64,000 nt of DNA from Lachnospira rogosae (GTDB taxonomy: Bacteria; Bacillota; Clostridia; Lachnospirales; Lachnospiraceae), in contig NZ_JBBMER010000006.1 in the NCBI RefSeq assembly GCF_040096455.1, forward strand, positions 138,841 to 202,840. The letters are read 5' to 3'. A program made the translations under genes and the position numbers. The notes beneath the pieces are model-generated. The model was given only the letters and a program-made list of their open reading frames with translations, was not told where the DNA came from and made no database searches. Positions 44,512-52,853 of this stretch are shown here, piece after piece. How positions within the stretch are numbered: the stretch's first letter is position 1; every line of letters begins with the position of its first letter.

Positions 44512-44551
44512 TTGTTGAGGTTAAATTGAGATTGACTTTGTATTGTATAAG
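44512..44551 (+). promoter_or_regulatory. OmpR-type direct repeat promoter of the PLD-HK unit
   Basis: The same 19-mer as at 42,494, with TTGAG half-sites at 44,515 and 44,526. TATAAG (44,546-44,551) can act as -10, placing the repeat over the -35 region, where an OmpR-type activator would contact RNA polymerase. Confidence 0.7.
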
Positions 44552-44582
44552 TATGAAATAAAAAGGAATCAGGTGATGTACA

Positions 44583-46016
44583 ATGAAAAAGTATACAATA
44601 TGTAAAATCCTTCTTGTTATACTGGCAATTTTTTTATGTGTGGCTTTTTATGAATTGCTCGGAATCTGCGTTGCATATAAAAAGCAGCCGGAAGTGTCCA
44701 ATACAACCAAAAAAGAAACAAAAAATGGGTCATGGAACGAATGCAGTGAAAATACAGAACGGGCAGTAATCATAGAAAAGAATCCAGAAGCGCTTTTACA
44801 AAGAGTGCGTTTGATCAAGAATGCAAAAAAGGAAATTATTCTTTCTACTTTTGCATTTCAATCCGATGAAAGTGGAAAATTGATTTTAGGAGCACTGCAT
44901 GATGCGGCAGACAGAGGTGTACATATTCGTCTGTTAGTAGATGGAATGGAGAGCTGGATTGATATGGAAGGAAATCCGTATTTCTATGGATTATCTTCCC
45001 ATGAGAATGTTGAAATTAAACTGTATAATAAGGCCAATCCGTTGAAACCATGGAAGATGATGGGTAGAATGCATGATAAATATTTGATTGCAGATGGAAA
45101 GAGATATATTCTTGGTGGAAGAAATACATACAATTATTTCCTGGGTGATTTTCCGGGACATAAGAACTATGACAGAGACGTGTTAGTGGTTTGCGATGAA
45201 CCTGAGAAAGAAAATTCAGTTAACCAGTTGTTAGAGTATTTTGAAACGATATGGGAACAAGAAGACAGTGGTTATTTTCATGACAATAAAAAACTGGCAA
45301 ATAGAAAATCTGTAAAGAACGCAGTTTTAGAGCTGCAGAACGGCTATCAGAAATATTTTGAAGAGAATAAGGAAAGAATCTGCGATACCGATTACACGGA
45401 CGAAACTTTTGAGACAGAAAAGATTGCATTAGTGTCAAATCCTATTCACACAGGTTCCAAAGAACCAGTGGTGTGGTATCAGTTGGGAGAATTGATGAAA
45501 AATGCAAAAAATCGTGTGAAGATCCACACGCCATATATTATCTGTAATGATATGATGTATAATACATGGGAGGAGATTGCAGAGAACGTTTCAGATTTTT
45601 CTATCATGACAAATTCAGTTGCGAATAATGGGAATCCATTTGGGGCTGCCGATTATGCGAAAAACAGAAATAGAATCTTAAGTACAGGAATTAATATCTG
45701 GGAATATGAAGGCGGTTATTCATACCACGGAAAAAGTATTCTGATTGACGATGATCTGTCTGTAATCGGTTCCTTTAATATGGACATGAGAAGTGCATAT
45801 CTGGATACGGAACTGATGCTTGTAATTCGCAGTAAAGATATTAATAAACAGTTGGAAGAGGGCATGATGGAATATGAAAGAGTGTCCCGCCAGGTATTGG
45901 AAGATGGAACCTATCGTGATCCATATCATGTAGAGCCAATCGAATTAACAAAGAAACGTCAGAGAAAAATATTTTTGGTACAGCATCTGCTTGGATGGGC
46001 AAGGTATCTGTTTTAA
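44583..46016 (+). CDS. Phospholipase D-family membrane protein (cardiolipin synthase-like)
   Basis: Protein of 477 residues with one N-terminal helix (about 7-29). It shows two PLD motifs, MHDKYLIADGKRYILGGRN and YHGKSILIDDDLSVIGSFNMD, both with His, Lys and Asp. The spacing and N-terminus differ from the cls at 40,808, resembling ClsC/ClsB-like synthases that use other phospholipid donors; this assignment is inference. It leads a unit with the two-component system, FUSC-like and PgsA-like genes; the next gene begins 17 bp after. Confidence 0.87.
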   Translation: MKKYTICKILLVILAIFLCVAFYELLGICVAYKKQPEVSNTTKKETKNGSWNECSENTERAVIIEKNPEALLQRVRLIKNAKKEIILSTFAFQSDESGKLILGALHDAADRGVHIRLLVDGMESWIDMEGNPYFYGLSSHENVEIKLYNKANPLKPWKMMGRMHDKYLIADGKRYILGGRNTYNYFLGDFPGHKNYDRDVLVVCDEPEKENSVNQLLEYFETIWEQEDSGYFHDNKKLANRKSVKNAVLELQNGYQKYFEENKERICDTDYTDETFETEKIALVSNPIHTGSKEPVVWYQLGELMKNAKNRVKIHTPYIICNDMMYNTWEEIAENVSDFSIMTNSVANNGNPFGAADYAKNRNRILSTGINIWEYEGGYSYHGKSILIDDDLSVIGSFNMDMRSAYLDTELMLVIRSKDINKQLEEGMMEYERVSRQVLEDGTYRDPYHVEPIELTKKRQRKIFLVQHLLGWARYLF

Positions 46017-46033
46017 TAAGGAGGAAGGAAAAC

Positions 46034-46705
46034 GTGTTTCAAATATTGATTGTAGAAGATGATAAAGAATTAAGCCAGCTATTCCAAAAAGTGCTTGAGA
46101 AGAATGGATATCAAGTCAAAAGTGCATCGGATGGAGCACAGGCATTAGAAGTATTGGATAAGGAATATATTGATCTGATCATTTCTGATATTATGATGCC
46201 GGTTATGGATGGCTATGAACTGGTGTCAGAACTTCGCTCAGCAGGATATCAGATACCAGTGCTTATGATCACTGCGAAAGGTTCCTTTGATGATATGCGC
46301 CAGGGATTTCTTTCGGGAAGTGACGATTATATGGTAAAACCGGTAAATGTGAATGAAATGGTTTTAAGAGTCGGAGCACTGCTTCGCCGTGCACAGATAC
46401 TGAATGAACACAAAATTGTGATCGGTTCAACAGAGTTTGATTATGATGCAATGACGGTTACAACTGATAAGGAAAGTCTTGTTTTGCCTAAAAAAGAATT
46501 CCTGCTTTTATATAAGCTTGCAGCTTCGCCAGGCAGAACATTTACAAAACAACAGTTGATGGATGAAGTATGGGGATACGAGACGGAGGCAGACCCACAT
46601 ACGATAGAGGTACATATAGGAAGAATCAGAGAGCGTTTTAAAGATAACCCTGATTTTGAAATTGTAACAATGCGTGGAATTGGATACAAGGTGGTGAAAA
46701 AATAA
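46034..46705 (+). CDS. OmpR-family response regulator
   Basis: Regulator of 223 residues with a GTG start at 46,034 behind AAGGAGG; the longer frame from 45,995 has no binding site. The receiver shows ILIVEDDKE, DLIISDIMMPVMDG (phospho-Asp), MITAKG and VKPVN. The winged helix ends VTMRGIGYKV. The stop overlaps the kinase start (TAATG). It is the likely ligand of the 11-bp-phased TTGAG repeats at 42,494 and 44,512. Confidence 0.92.
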   Translation: MFQILIVEDDKELSQLFQKVLEKNGYQVKSASDGAQALEVLDKEYIDLIISDIMMPVMDGYELVSELRSAGYQIPVLMITAKGSFDDMRQGFLSGSDDYMVKPVNVNEMVLRVGALLRRAQILNEHKIVIGSTEFDYDAMTVTTDKESLVLPKKEFLLLYKLAASPGRTFTKQQLMDEVWGYETEADPHTIEVHIGRIRERFKDNPDFEIVTMRGIGYKVVKK

Positions 46706-47748
46706 TGGAACAAAAGAAAGAAAAAGGATTGCGGATCCGATCCTGTCTGACTGGTGCAATCTGGCTGGCACTTGTATTTTCAACAGTTATATCTGCTTTA
46801 TTATTTGCTTTTTTGAATCATTTTTTTAATCTGCCGGGCAGCATACCTGTGCTTGGCTGGCTTTTGATTTTCAATACATTGATTGCAGGGCTGATCACTT
46901 CCTTTATTAATGCAAAGTTACTGGAACCAATTACCAGACTTAGTAAAGCAATGAAGGAAGTTTCTCAGGGAGATTTTGAACAGCATTTGGAAACGAACAG
47001 CCGTATAGCAGAAGTTGGAGAATCTTATCAGAGTTTTAATGTGATGACAAAAGAGCTTCGTGCAACAGAGGTGCTGCAGATGGATTTTGTATCTAATGTT
47101 TCTCATGAGTTTAAGACCCCGATTAATGCCATTGAAGGGTATACAATGCTTCTTCAGGGAGAAGAACTGTCTCAGGAGCAAGAGGAATATGTAGAAAAAA
47201 TCCTGTTTAATACCCAAAGGCTTTCCGGATTGGTTGGTAATATTTTGCTGTTATCCAAGTTAGAGAATCAGAACATACCAATGAAAAAAACAGAATATCG
47301 TTTGGATGAACAGATCCGTCAGGCATTTCTTTCCCTGGAGACAAAATGGACAGAAAAAGAAATTGGTTTTCAGGTAGAGCTGGAGGAAGTTAAATATACT
47401 GGGAATGAAGGACTTTTTATGCATATCTGGATAAATCTTTTGGATAATGCGATTAAGTTCAGCCCATCAAAGGGGACAATTACGATGTTTCTGAAACAAG
47501 AACAGGATTCTGTTAAGTTCATTCTGGAAGATGAAGGACCAGGAATAGAGGATGATGTAAAATCCAGAATATTTGACAAGTTCTATCAGGTAGATGGATC
47601 TCATAAAGCAGAAGGAAATGGCCTAGGTCTTGCACTTGTAAAACGGATTGTATATAGTGCCGGAGGAACAATCAAAGCAGAAAACCGTGAATATGGTGGA
47701 TGCAGATTTGTTGTAGAGCTTCCAATACAGAAAGATGAGGCCATATAA
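46705..47748 (+). CDS. Sensor histidine kinase
   Basis: Kinase of 347 residues. Two helices (about 15-36 and 48-68) enclose a very short outer loop, so it may be an intramembrane-sensing kinase that detects membrane or lipid stress. A HAMP domain (PITRLSKAMKEVSQGDFEQHL) leads to HisKA with SNVSHEFKTPINAIEGY and an HATPase with NLLDNAIKFS, DEGPGIEDD and GLGLALVKRI. It is translationally coupled to its regulator. Its neighbours are all membrane-lipid genes. Confidence 0.92.
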   Translation: MEQKKEKGLRIRSCLTGAIWLALVFSTVISALLFAFLNHFFNLPGSIPVLGWLLIFNTLIAGLITSFINAKLLEPITRLSKAMKEVSQGDFEQHLETNSRIAEVGESYQSFNVMTKELRATEVLQMDFVSNVSHEFKTPINAIEGYTMLLQGEELSQEQEEYVEKILFNTQRLSGLVGNILLLSKLENQNIPMKKTEYRLDEQIRQAFLSLETKWTEKEIGFQVELEEVKYTGNEGLFMHIWINLLDNAIKFSPSKGTITMFLKQEQDSVKFILEDEGPGIEDDVKSRIFDKFYQVDGSHKAEGNGLGLALVKRIVYSAGGTIKAENREYGGCRFVVELPIQKDEAI

Positions 47749-47779
47749 GTTTAAGAAAAACAGATAGAGGAGGAATTAC

Positions 47780-48844
47780 ATGACATTTTATCAGGAATTG
47801 CAGTTAAATCAGGCAGGTTCTAAAAATCTGTTGAAAAAGAGTGAAACAGTGAAAGAAAAATCATATCATATACTGGTATATTTGGTAAAGATAGCTGTTA
47901 CAATGGCATTTTGTTTTTTATTTGTTACTATTTTCAGTATCTTATTTGGAAATGAGAATAGTATTGTGGGTGTAGTAGTTTTATTATGCCTTATGGTATT
48001 TCGGAATGCGGATCTGGGGATCCACACCGGACAATCTACGATGCTTTTGGCTTTGTTCTTTGTAATTATGACTGTATGTCCGCATTTAGCAAATCAGTTT
48101 TCACCGGTATTGGGAATGCTGTTAAATATTGCGGCACTGGCTGTGTTGATTCTGTTCGGATGCCATAATCCATTCATGTTTAATCAATCTACATTGGTTC
48201 TTGGGTATCTACTGCTATATGGTTATGATGTTACGGGAAAAAGCTATCAGATGCGATTAGTCGGAATGGCTTTAGGTGCAGCACTTACCTGCTTCGTATT
48301 TTATCGAAATCATAAAAACAGAACTTATAAAAGAAATCTGAAAGCTCTGATACAAGAATTTGATATCACTTCTTCCAGAACAAAATGGCAGATATGTCAG
48401 ATTTTATGCGTGCCGATTGTCCTTTGCATTGCAGAACTTTGTAATATGCCACGTGCAATGTGGGCTGGTATTGCAGCCATGTCCGCGATTTTGCCATTTA
48501 TGGAAGATATGCACTACAGAGTCCGTAAAAGGATTGTCGGAAATATTGCAGGTGTTATATGTTTTACAGTGTTATATTTTCTGCTTCCTTCGTCAATCTA
48601 TGCATATATAGGAATTCTTGGAGGAATCGGTGTAGGATTTTCAGCACAATATGGCTGGCAGGCAGTATTTAACACATTTGGTGCTTTAGCCATTGCTGCA
48701 GAGACTTATGGACTACAAGGAGCGGTTAGTCTTAGAGTGATTCAAAATGTTTTTGGTGTTGTGTTTGCTTTAGCATTTTGTGTTATATTTTATTGGTTTA
48801 TGTCTAAAAAAAAGGAAAGTGATGTGATCGTACATGCAGAGTGA
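47780..48844 (+). CDS. FUSC-like membrane protein
   Basis: Protein of 354 residues with two blocks of about five helices (residues 30-175 and 205-345) separated by a basic cytoplasmic segment. The repeated layout and the MWAGIAAMSAILPF segment resemble the FUSC/aromatic acid exporter superfamily, whose members export hydrophobic acids. The substrate is unknown. GAGGAGG precedes the start. The last 11 bp overlap the phosphatidyltransferase gene, implying tight coupling and perhaps a lipid-related role. Confidence 0.7.
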   Translation: MTFYQELQLNQAGSKNLLKKSETVKEKSYHILVYLVKIAVTMAFCFLFVTIFSILFGNENSIVGVVVLLCLMVFRNADLGIHTGQSTMLLALFFVIMTVCPHLANQFSPVLGMLLNIAALAVLILFGCHNPFMFNQSTLVLGYLLLYGYDVTGKSYQMRLVGMALGAALTCFVFYRNHKNRTYKRNLKALIQEFDITSSRTKWQICQILCVPIVLCIAELCNMPRAMWAGIAAMSAILPFMEDMHYRVRKRIVGNIAGVICFTVLYFLLPSSIYAYIGILGGIGVGFSAQYGWQAVFNTFGALAIAAETYGLQGAVSLRVIQNVFGVVFALAFCVIFYWFMSKKKESDVIVHAE

Positions 48845-49406
48845 AGTGAATCAGGAAGAAAATTTGAATAGAATTATTACGGTTCCTAATCTTCTTTCTT
48901 TTTTTCGGCTTTGTCTGATTCCGGTAATTATATGGAGTTATTGTGTAAAGAAAAATCCTCTGTTAGCTGGTGAAATCTTATTGCTGTCTGGTCTTACGGA
49001 TCTTGCTGATGGATATATCGCAAGAAGATTCCATAGGATTAGTAATTTAGGAAAAATACTTGATCCGGTGGCTGATAAGCTGACACAGGCAGCGATGTTA
49101 ATCTGTCTGTTTACTCGTTTTCCGCATATGCTTCTTTTAATCGTAATAATGGCAGGTAAGGAACTGTATATGGTAGTCAGTGGATGTCTTGTGATACGAA
49201 AGACAGGAAAAGTACATGGTGCAGACTGGCATGGAAAGATAGTAACCTTTTTATTATATGGAACTGCAGCGGTTCATATTATATGGTTCCAAATTACACC
49301 GATGGTATCAGATCTGTTGATGGGTTTGTGCGCTATAATGATGGTCATATCGGTCGCTCTGTATATTATCCAGAATACCAGGACTCTTAAGGGAGAGACG
49401 GTATAA
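48834..49406 (+). CDS. pgsA: CDP-alcohol phosphatidyltransferase, PgsA-like
   Basis: Makes phosphatidylglycerophosphate (precursor of phosphatidylglycerol and cardiolipin) from CDP-diacylglycerol and glycerol 3-phosphate. It has 190 residues and about five helices. The family signature DG-x2-AR-x8-G-x3-D-x3-D is complete in DGYIARRFHRISNLGKILDP plus VADK. The start TVPNLLSFFRLCLIPVI is typical. This is likely an accessory copy besides the housekeeping pgsA elsewhere. It supplies substrate for the two cardiolipin synthases of this island. Confidence 0.9.
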   Translation: MQSEVNQEENLNRIITVPNLLSFFRLCLIPVIIWSYCVKKNPLLAGEILLLSGLTDLADGYIARRFHRISNLGKILDPVADKLTQAAMLICLFTRFPHMLLLIVIMAGKELYMVVSGCLVIRKTGKVHGADWHGKIVTFLLYGTAAVHIIWFQITPMVSDLLMGLCAIMMVISVALYIIQNTRTLKGETV

Positions 49407-49599
49407 GCAATTTTATATTGCAATGACTAGAAAAATATTTAGGAGAAGATAGATATAAACAGTAAGTCAAACACACAAACTATGGAGTCTTTAGTCGGTT
49501 TAATAAAATTTTAGATAGAAAATAAATCATTCAATGTCATTTAGATAAGGTTTTTTATGACAAAAAGACAGATTACTTATCTGCCTTATAATGCAGTAT
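49407..49599 (+). repeat. Intergenic junction with repeat copy 2
   Basis: No gene. It contains TCAATGTCATTTAGATAAG (49,531-49,549), repeated at 52,642-52,660, and a contiguous copy (49,539-49,607) of the sequence split at 38,978/39,124. These repeats mark the right end of the lipid island and the left end of the bile salt hydrolase-ftsH cassette. Confidence 0.75.
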
Positions 49600-49748
49600 A
49601 ATGGTAGTCAGACAGTTTTGGATATAAGAGATGATCTTGGAGCAACAATAAATGAATGCAGGAAGTGACCGAAAAGTACCGCACAGGACGGAGTGCATAT
49701 TTACGGATCGGACAGTTGTTTATGAGATTGTTTGCAGGACTATTATAG
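49600..49748 (+). pseudogene. Fragment of a second cardiolipin synthase (3' end)
   Basis: In two frames this encodes SQTVLDIRDDLGATINECR and then, after a one-base shift, QEVTEKYRTGRSAYLRIGQL plus FMRLFAGLL, closely matching the end of the cls at 40,808. Synonymous differences show it is a diverged homologue, not a recent copy. It was probably carried in with the downstream cassette, implying the donor order cls, hydrolase, ftsH. Confidence 0.85.
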
Positions 49749-49769
49749 CAGAAAGAAGAGGTGTTCGAT

Positions 49770-50759
49770 ATGTGTACAGCAGCAACTTACAAAACAAAAG
49801 ATTTTTATATGGGCAGAACGCTTGATTATGAATTTTCCTATGGGGAACAGATCACGATAACGCCAAGAAATTACGAATTTGATTTCCGGTTTGCCGGGAA
49901 GATAAAAAGCCATTATGCTTTGATCGGAATGGCATTTGTTGCAGAAGGTTATCCGCTTTATTATGATGCTGTTAATGAAAAAGGCCTTGGAATGGCAGGT
50001 CTTAATTTTGTCGGCAATGCGGCATATGAAGAGGCTTTGCCGGAAGATGAAACAGAAGTCAGCCAGGTGGCACAGTTCGAGTTCATCCCATGGATCCTTA
50101 CACAGTGTGCTACTGTAGCAGAGGCGAGAGAGAAGCTGGCAGCAATGAGACTGACAGGTACAGCATTCAGTGAACAGCTGCCGACAGCACAGCTTCACTG
50201 GATCATTGCAGACAAAGACTCCTGTATCGTTGTTGAGTCTATGAAGGATGGGATGCATGTATATGATAATCCGGTAGGAGTGCTTACCAATAATCCACCA
50301 TTCCCGAGTCAGATGTTTGCACTGAATAATTATGCCGGAGTATCCAGAAAACAGCCGGAGAGTACTTTTGCAGGAGTATTACAGCTTGATGCATATAGCA
50401 GAGGAATGGGTGGAATGGGAATACCTGGAGATCTTTCCAGCCAGTCAAGATTTGTGAAAGTTGCCTTTACAAAATTAAATTCGATCTCCGGTGAAGAAGA
50501 GGATGAGAGTGTAAGCCAGTTCTTCCATATCTTAGGATCCGTAGATCAGCAGCGTGGATGCTGTGAGGTGACAGAAGGCAAATATGAGATCACGATATAC
50601 ACGTCCTGTTGTAATACAGCAAAAGGTATTTATTATTATACGACTTATGATAATCATCAGATCACAGCGGTTGACATGCATGCGGAAAATCTGGATTCAG
50701 ATCAGCTGATCTGTTATCCGCTTCTGTCCAAGGGCGAAGTCAGATGGCAGAATAAATAA
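49770..50759 (+). CDS. bsh: Bile salt hydrolase (choloylglycine hydrolase family)
   Basis: N-terminal nucleophile hydrolase that splits glycine or taurine from conjugated bile salts. It has 329 residues; ATG 49,770 is required so that Met removal exposes Cys2 (MCTAATY). Active-site residues are visible: GRTLDYE (Arg, Asp), AGLNF (Asn), VLTNNPPF (Asn) and SQSRFVK (Arg). The loop DAYSRGMGGMGIPGD lies where substrate preference is set. The start and motifs fit BSH better than penicillin V acylase. Base composition is more GC-rich than its neighbours, consistent with transfer. ftsH follows 50 bp on. Confidence 0.9.
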   Translation: MCTAATYKTKDFYMGRTLDYEFSYGEQITITPRNYEFDFRFAGKIKSHYALIGMAFVAEGYPLYYDAVNEKGLGMAGLNFVGNAAYEEALPEDETEVSQVAQFEFIPWILTQCATVAEAREKLAAMRLTGTAFSEQLPTAQLHWIIADKDSCIVVESMKDGMHVYDNPVGVLTNNPPFPSQMFALNNYAGVSRKQPESTFAGVLQLDAYSRGMGGMGIPGDLSSQSRFVKVAFTKLNSISGEEEDESVSQFFHILGSVDQQRGCCEVTEGKYEITIYTSCCNTAKGIYYYTTYDNHQITAVDMHAENLDSDQLICYPLLSKGEVRWQNK

Positions 50760-50809
50760 TACGAAAATGCACGGAGAAAGCATAACGCAGAACAACAGGA
50801 GGAAAGACC

Positions 50810-52624
50810 ATGAAAGAAGTTAAAACACCGAAAAAACCACTGGCATATTATTATGGGATTGTGTTAATAGTGCTGATCGTATTTAATCTGGTTGTCACAC
50901 CAATCCTTATGGAGCATCAGGTAAAGGAAACGGATTATGGAACTTTTATGAGCATGATCGAGAAGAAGAATATCGGTGAAGTAGAAGTTAATGACAATCA
51001 GATCATCTTTACAGATAAAGATCAAAAAAATATTTATAAAACAGGTCTGATGAACGATCCGAACCTGACGGACAGGCTATATGAATGTGGAGCAGTATTC
51101 GCAAAAGATATCGATAAGCAGATGTCACCGATCATCAGCTTCCTGCTGACCGGGGTTTTGCCATTGATCCTTTTTATCGCACTGGGAAATTATATGGCGA
51201 AGAAACTGATGGAGCATGCCGGAGGAAAAAATTCGATGGCTTTTGGAATGGGAAAAAGCAATGCGAAGATTTATGTGCAATCCAGTGAGGGAATCCGTTT
51301 TTCAGACGTTGCAGGAGAAGATGAGGCGAAAGAAAACCTTTCAGAGATCGTTGATTATCTTCACAATCCGAAGAAGTATACCGATGTAGGTGCGTCTATG
51401 CCAAAAGGTGTCCTTCTTGTAGGACCTCCGGGAACCGGCAAAACAATGCTTGCAAAAGCAGTTGCAGGTGAATCAAATGTACCATTTTTCTCAATGTCCG
51501 GATCAGAATTCGTAGAGATGTTTGTCGGTATGGGAGCTTCCAAGGTTCGAGATCTTTTCAGACAGGCAAAGGAAAAGGCACCATGTATCGTGTTTATTGA
51601 TGAAATTGATGCCATTGGTAAAAAGCGTGACGGACAAATTGGCGGAAATGATGAGAGGGAGCAGACCTTAAATCAGCTTCTTACAGAGATGGATGGATTT
51701 GAAGGAAATAATGGTGTCATCATTCTTGCTGCAACGAACCGTCCGGAGTCGTTAGATCCGGCACTTACACGTCCGGGACGTTTTGACAGACGTGTGCCGG
51801 TTGAACTGCCGGATCTTGCAGGCCGTGAAGCAATTTTAAAGGTTCATGCAAAGAAGATAAAAGCATCTGATGATGTTGACCTGCATACGATTGCACGTAT
51901 GGCATCGGGTGCATCAGGTGCGGAGCTTGCCAATATTATAAATGAAGCAGCATTACGTGCTGTCCGTAGTGGAAGGACCGTTGTAAATGAATCTGATCTC
52001 GAAGAAAGTATAGAAGTGGTTATTGCAGGATATCAGAAGAAGAATGCGGTACTTTCAGATCAAGAGAAGAAGGTTGTTGCATATCATGAGATCGGACACG
52101 CTCTGGTAGCTGCATTACAGAGTCATTCAGCACCGGTCCAGAAGATTACGATCATCCCGCGTACCTCAGGTGCACTCGGCTACACTATGCAGGTTGAGCA
52201 GGGTGATAAATATCTGATGACGAAAAAAGAACTTGAGAATAAGATTGCTACATTTACAGGCGGACGTGCAGCAGAGGAGATCGTATTTGGTGAGATCACG
52301 ACCGGAGCCTCCAATGATATCGAACAGGCAACAAAAATTGCAAGAGCGATGATCACCCGCTACGGCATGACAGATGAATTCGACATGGTGGCAATGGAAA
52401 ACGTGACCAACCAGTATCTTGGCGGCGATACGTCTCTTTCCTGTTCTGCAGATACACAGAAGGAAATTGATGAAAAAGTCGTGCAGCTCGTAAAAGCAGA
52501 GCATGAAAAAGCAAGAAAAATCCTTGCTGAAAACAGGGAAAAACTGGACGAACTGGCTATGTACCTGTATGAGAAGGAAACAATTACAGGTGACGAATTT
52601 ATGGATATTTTAGACAGAAAATAA
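50810..52624 (+). CDS. ftsH: ATP-dependent zinc metalloprotease FtsH
   Basis: Membrane-anchored AAA+ protease degrading misassembled membrane proteins and some regulators, including lipid-synthesis enzymes in other bacteria. It has 604 residues: two helices (about 13-32 and 106-125), AAA domain with GPPGTGKT, CIVFIDEIDAIG and the second region of homology TRPGRFDRR, then zinc motif HEIGH and the third zinc ligand region. GGAGG precedes the start. It is likely an accessory copy, since it sits in a repeat-bounded cassette with higher GC than the surroundings. Confidence 0.93.
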   Translation: MKEVKTPKKPLAYYYGIVLIVLIVFNLVVTPILMEHQVKETDYGTFMSMIEKKNIGEVEVNDNQIIFTDKDQKNIYKTGLMNDPNLTDRLYECGAVFAKDIDKQMSPIISFLLTGVLPLILFIALGNYMAKKLMEHAGGKNSMAFGMGKSNAKIYVQSSEGIRFSDVAGEDEAKENLSEIVDYLHNPKKYTDVGASMPKGVLLVGPPGTGKTMLAKAVAGESNVPFFSMSGSEFVEMFVGMGASKVRDLFRQAKEKAPCIVFIDEIDAIGKKRDGQIGGNDEREQTLNQLLTEMDGFEGNNGVIILAATNRPESLDPALTRPGRFDRRVPVELPDLAGREAILKVHAKKIKASDDVDLHTIARMASGASGAELANIINEAALRAVRSGRTVVNESDLEESIEVVIAGYQKKNAVLSDQEKKVVAYHEIGHALVAALQSHSAPVQKITIIPRTSGALGYTMQVEQGDKYLMTKKELENKIATFTGGRAAEEIVFGEITTGASNDIEQATKIARAMITRYGMTDEFDMVAMENVTNQYLGGDTSLSCSADTQKEIDEKVVQLVKAEHEKARKILAENREKLDELAMYLYEKETITGDEFMDILDRK

Positions 52625-52641
52625 AGTAGTTAATTAGATAA

Positions 52642-52660
52642 TCAATGTCATTTAGATAAG
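52642..52660 (+). repeat. Direct repeat, right copy, bounding the bsh-ftsH cassette
   Basis: TCAATGTCATTTAGATAAG is identical to 49,531-49,549; the two copies enclose 3.1 kb with the cls fragment, bsh and ftsH. Confidence 0.85.
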
Positions 52661-52796
52661 AAAAATAGTTAGTAGTTCTGAAAAATGGAATTATTTTATA
52701 TAAAGGAGCGGACAAATTCAAGTTTGCCGAAATATATTTCTAACTTTCCCTATTTTACAGACATTCCAGCCCATTCATTAGTGAAATGATATGTAT

Positions 52797-52847
52797 TTTC
52801 CCTTATTTTTGCCCTTATGAGATAATCGTAAGGGAAATAAGGGAAAG
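52797..52847. repeat. Integrase-side AAGGGAAAT repeats
   Basis: TAAGGGAAATAAGGGAAA on the + strand at 52,830-52,847 faces TTTCCCTTATTTTTGCCCTTA at 52,798-52,818; a further TTTCCCTA is at 52,745. Repeated and inverted copies beside the integrase stop codon suit arm-type integrase sites and/or a terminator. Confidence 0.55.
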
Positions 52848-52853
52848 TTTTAT

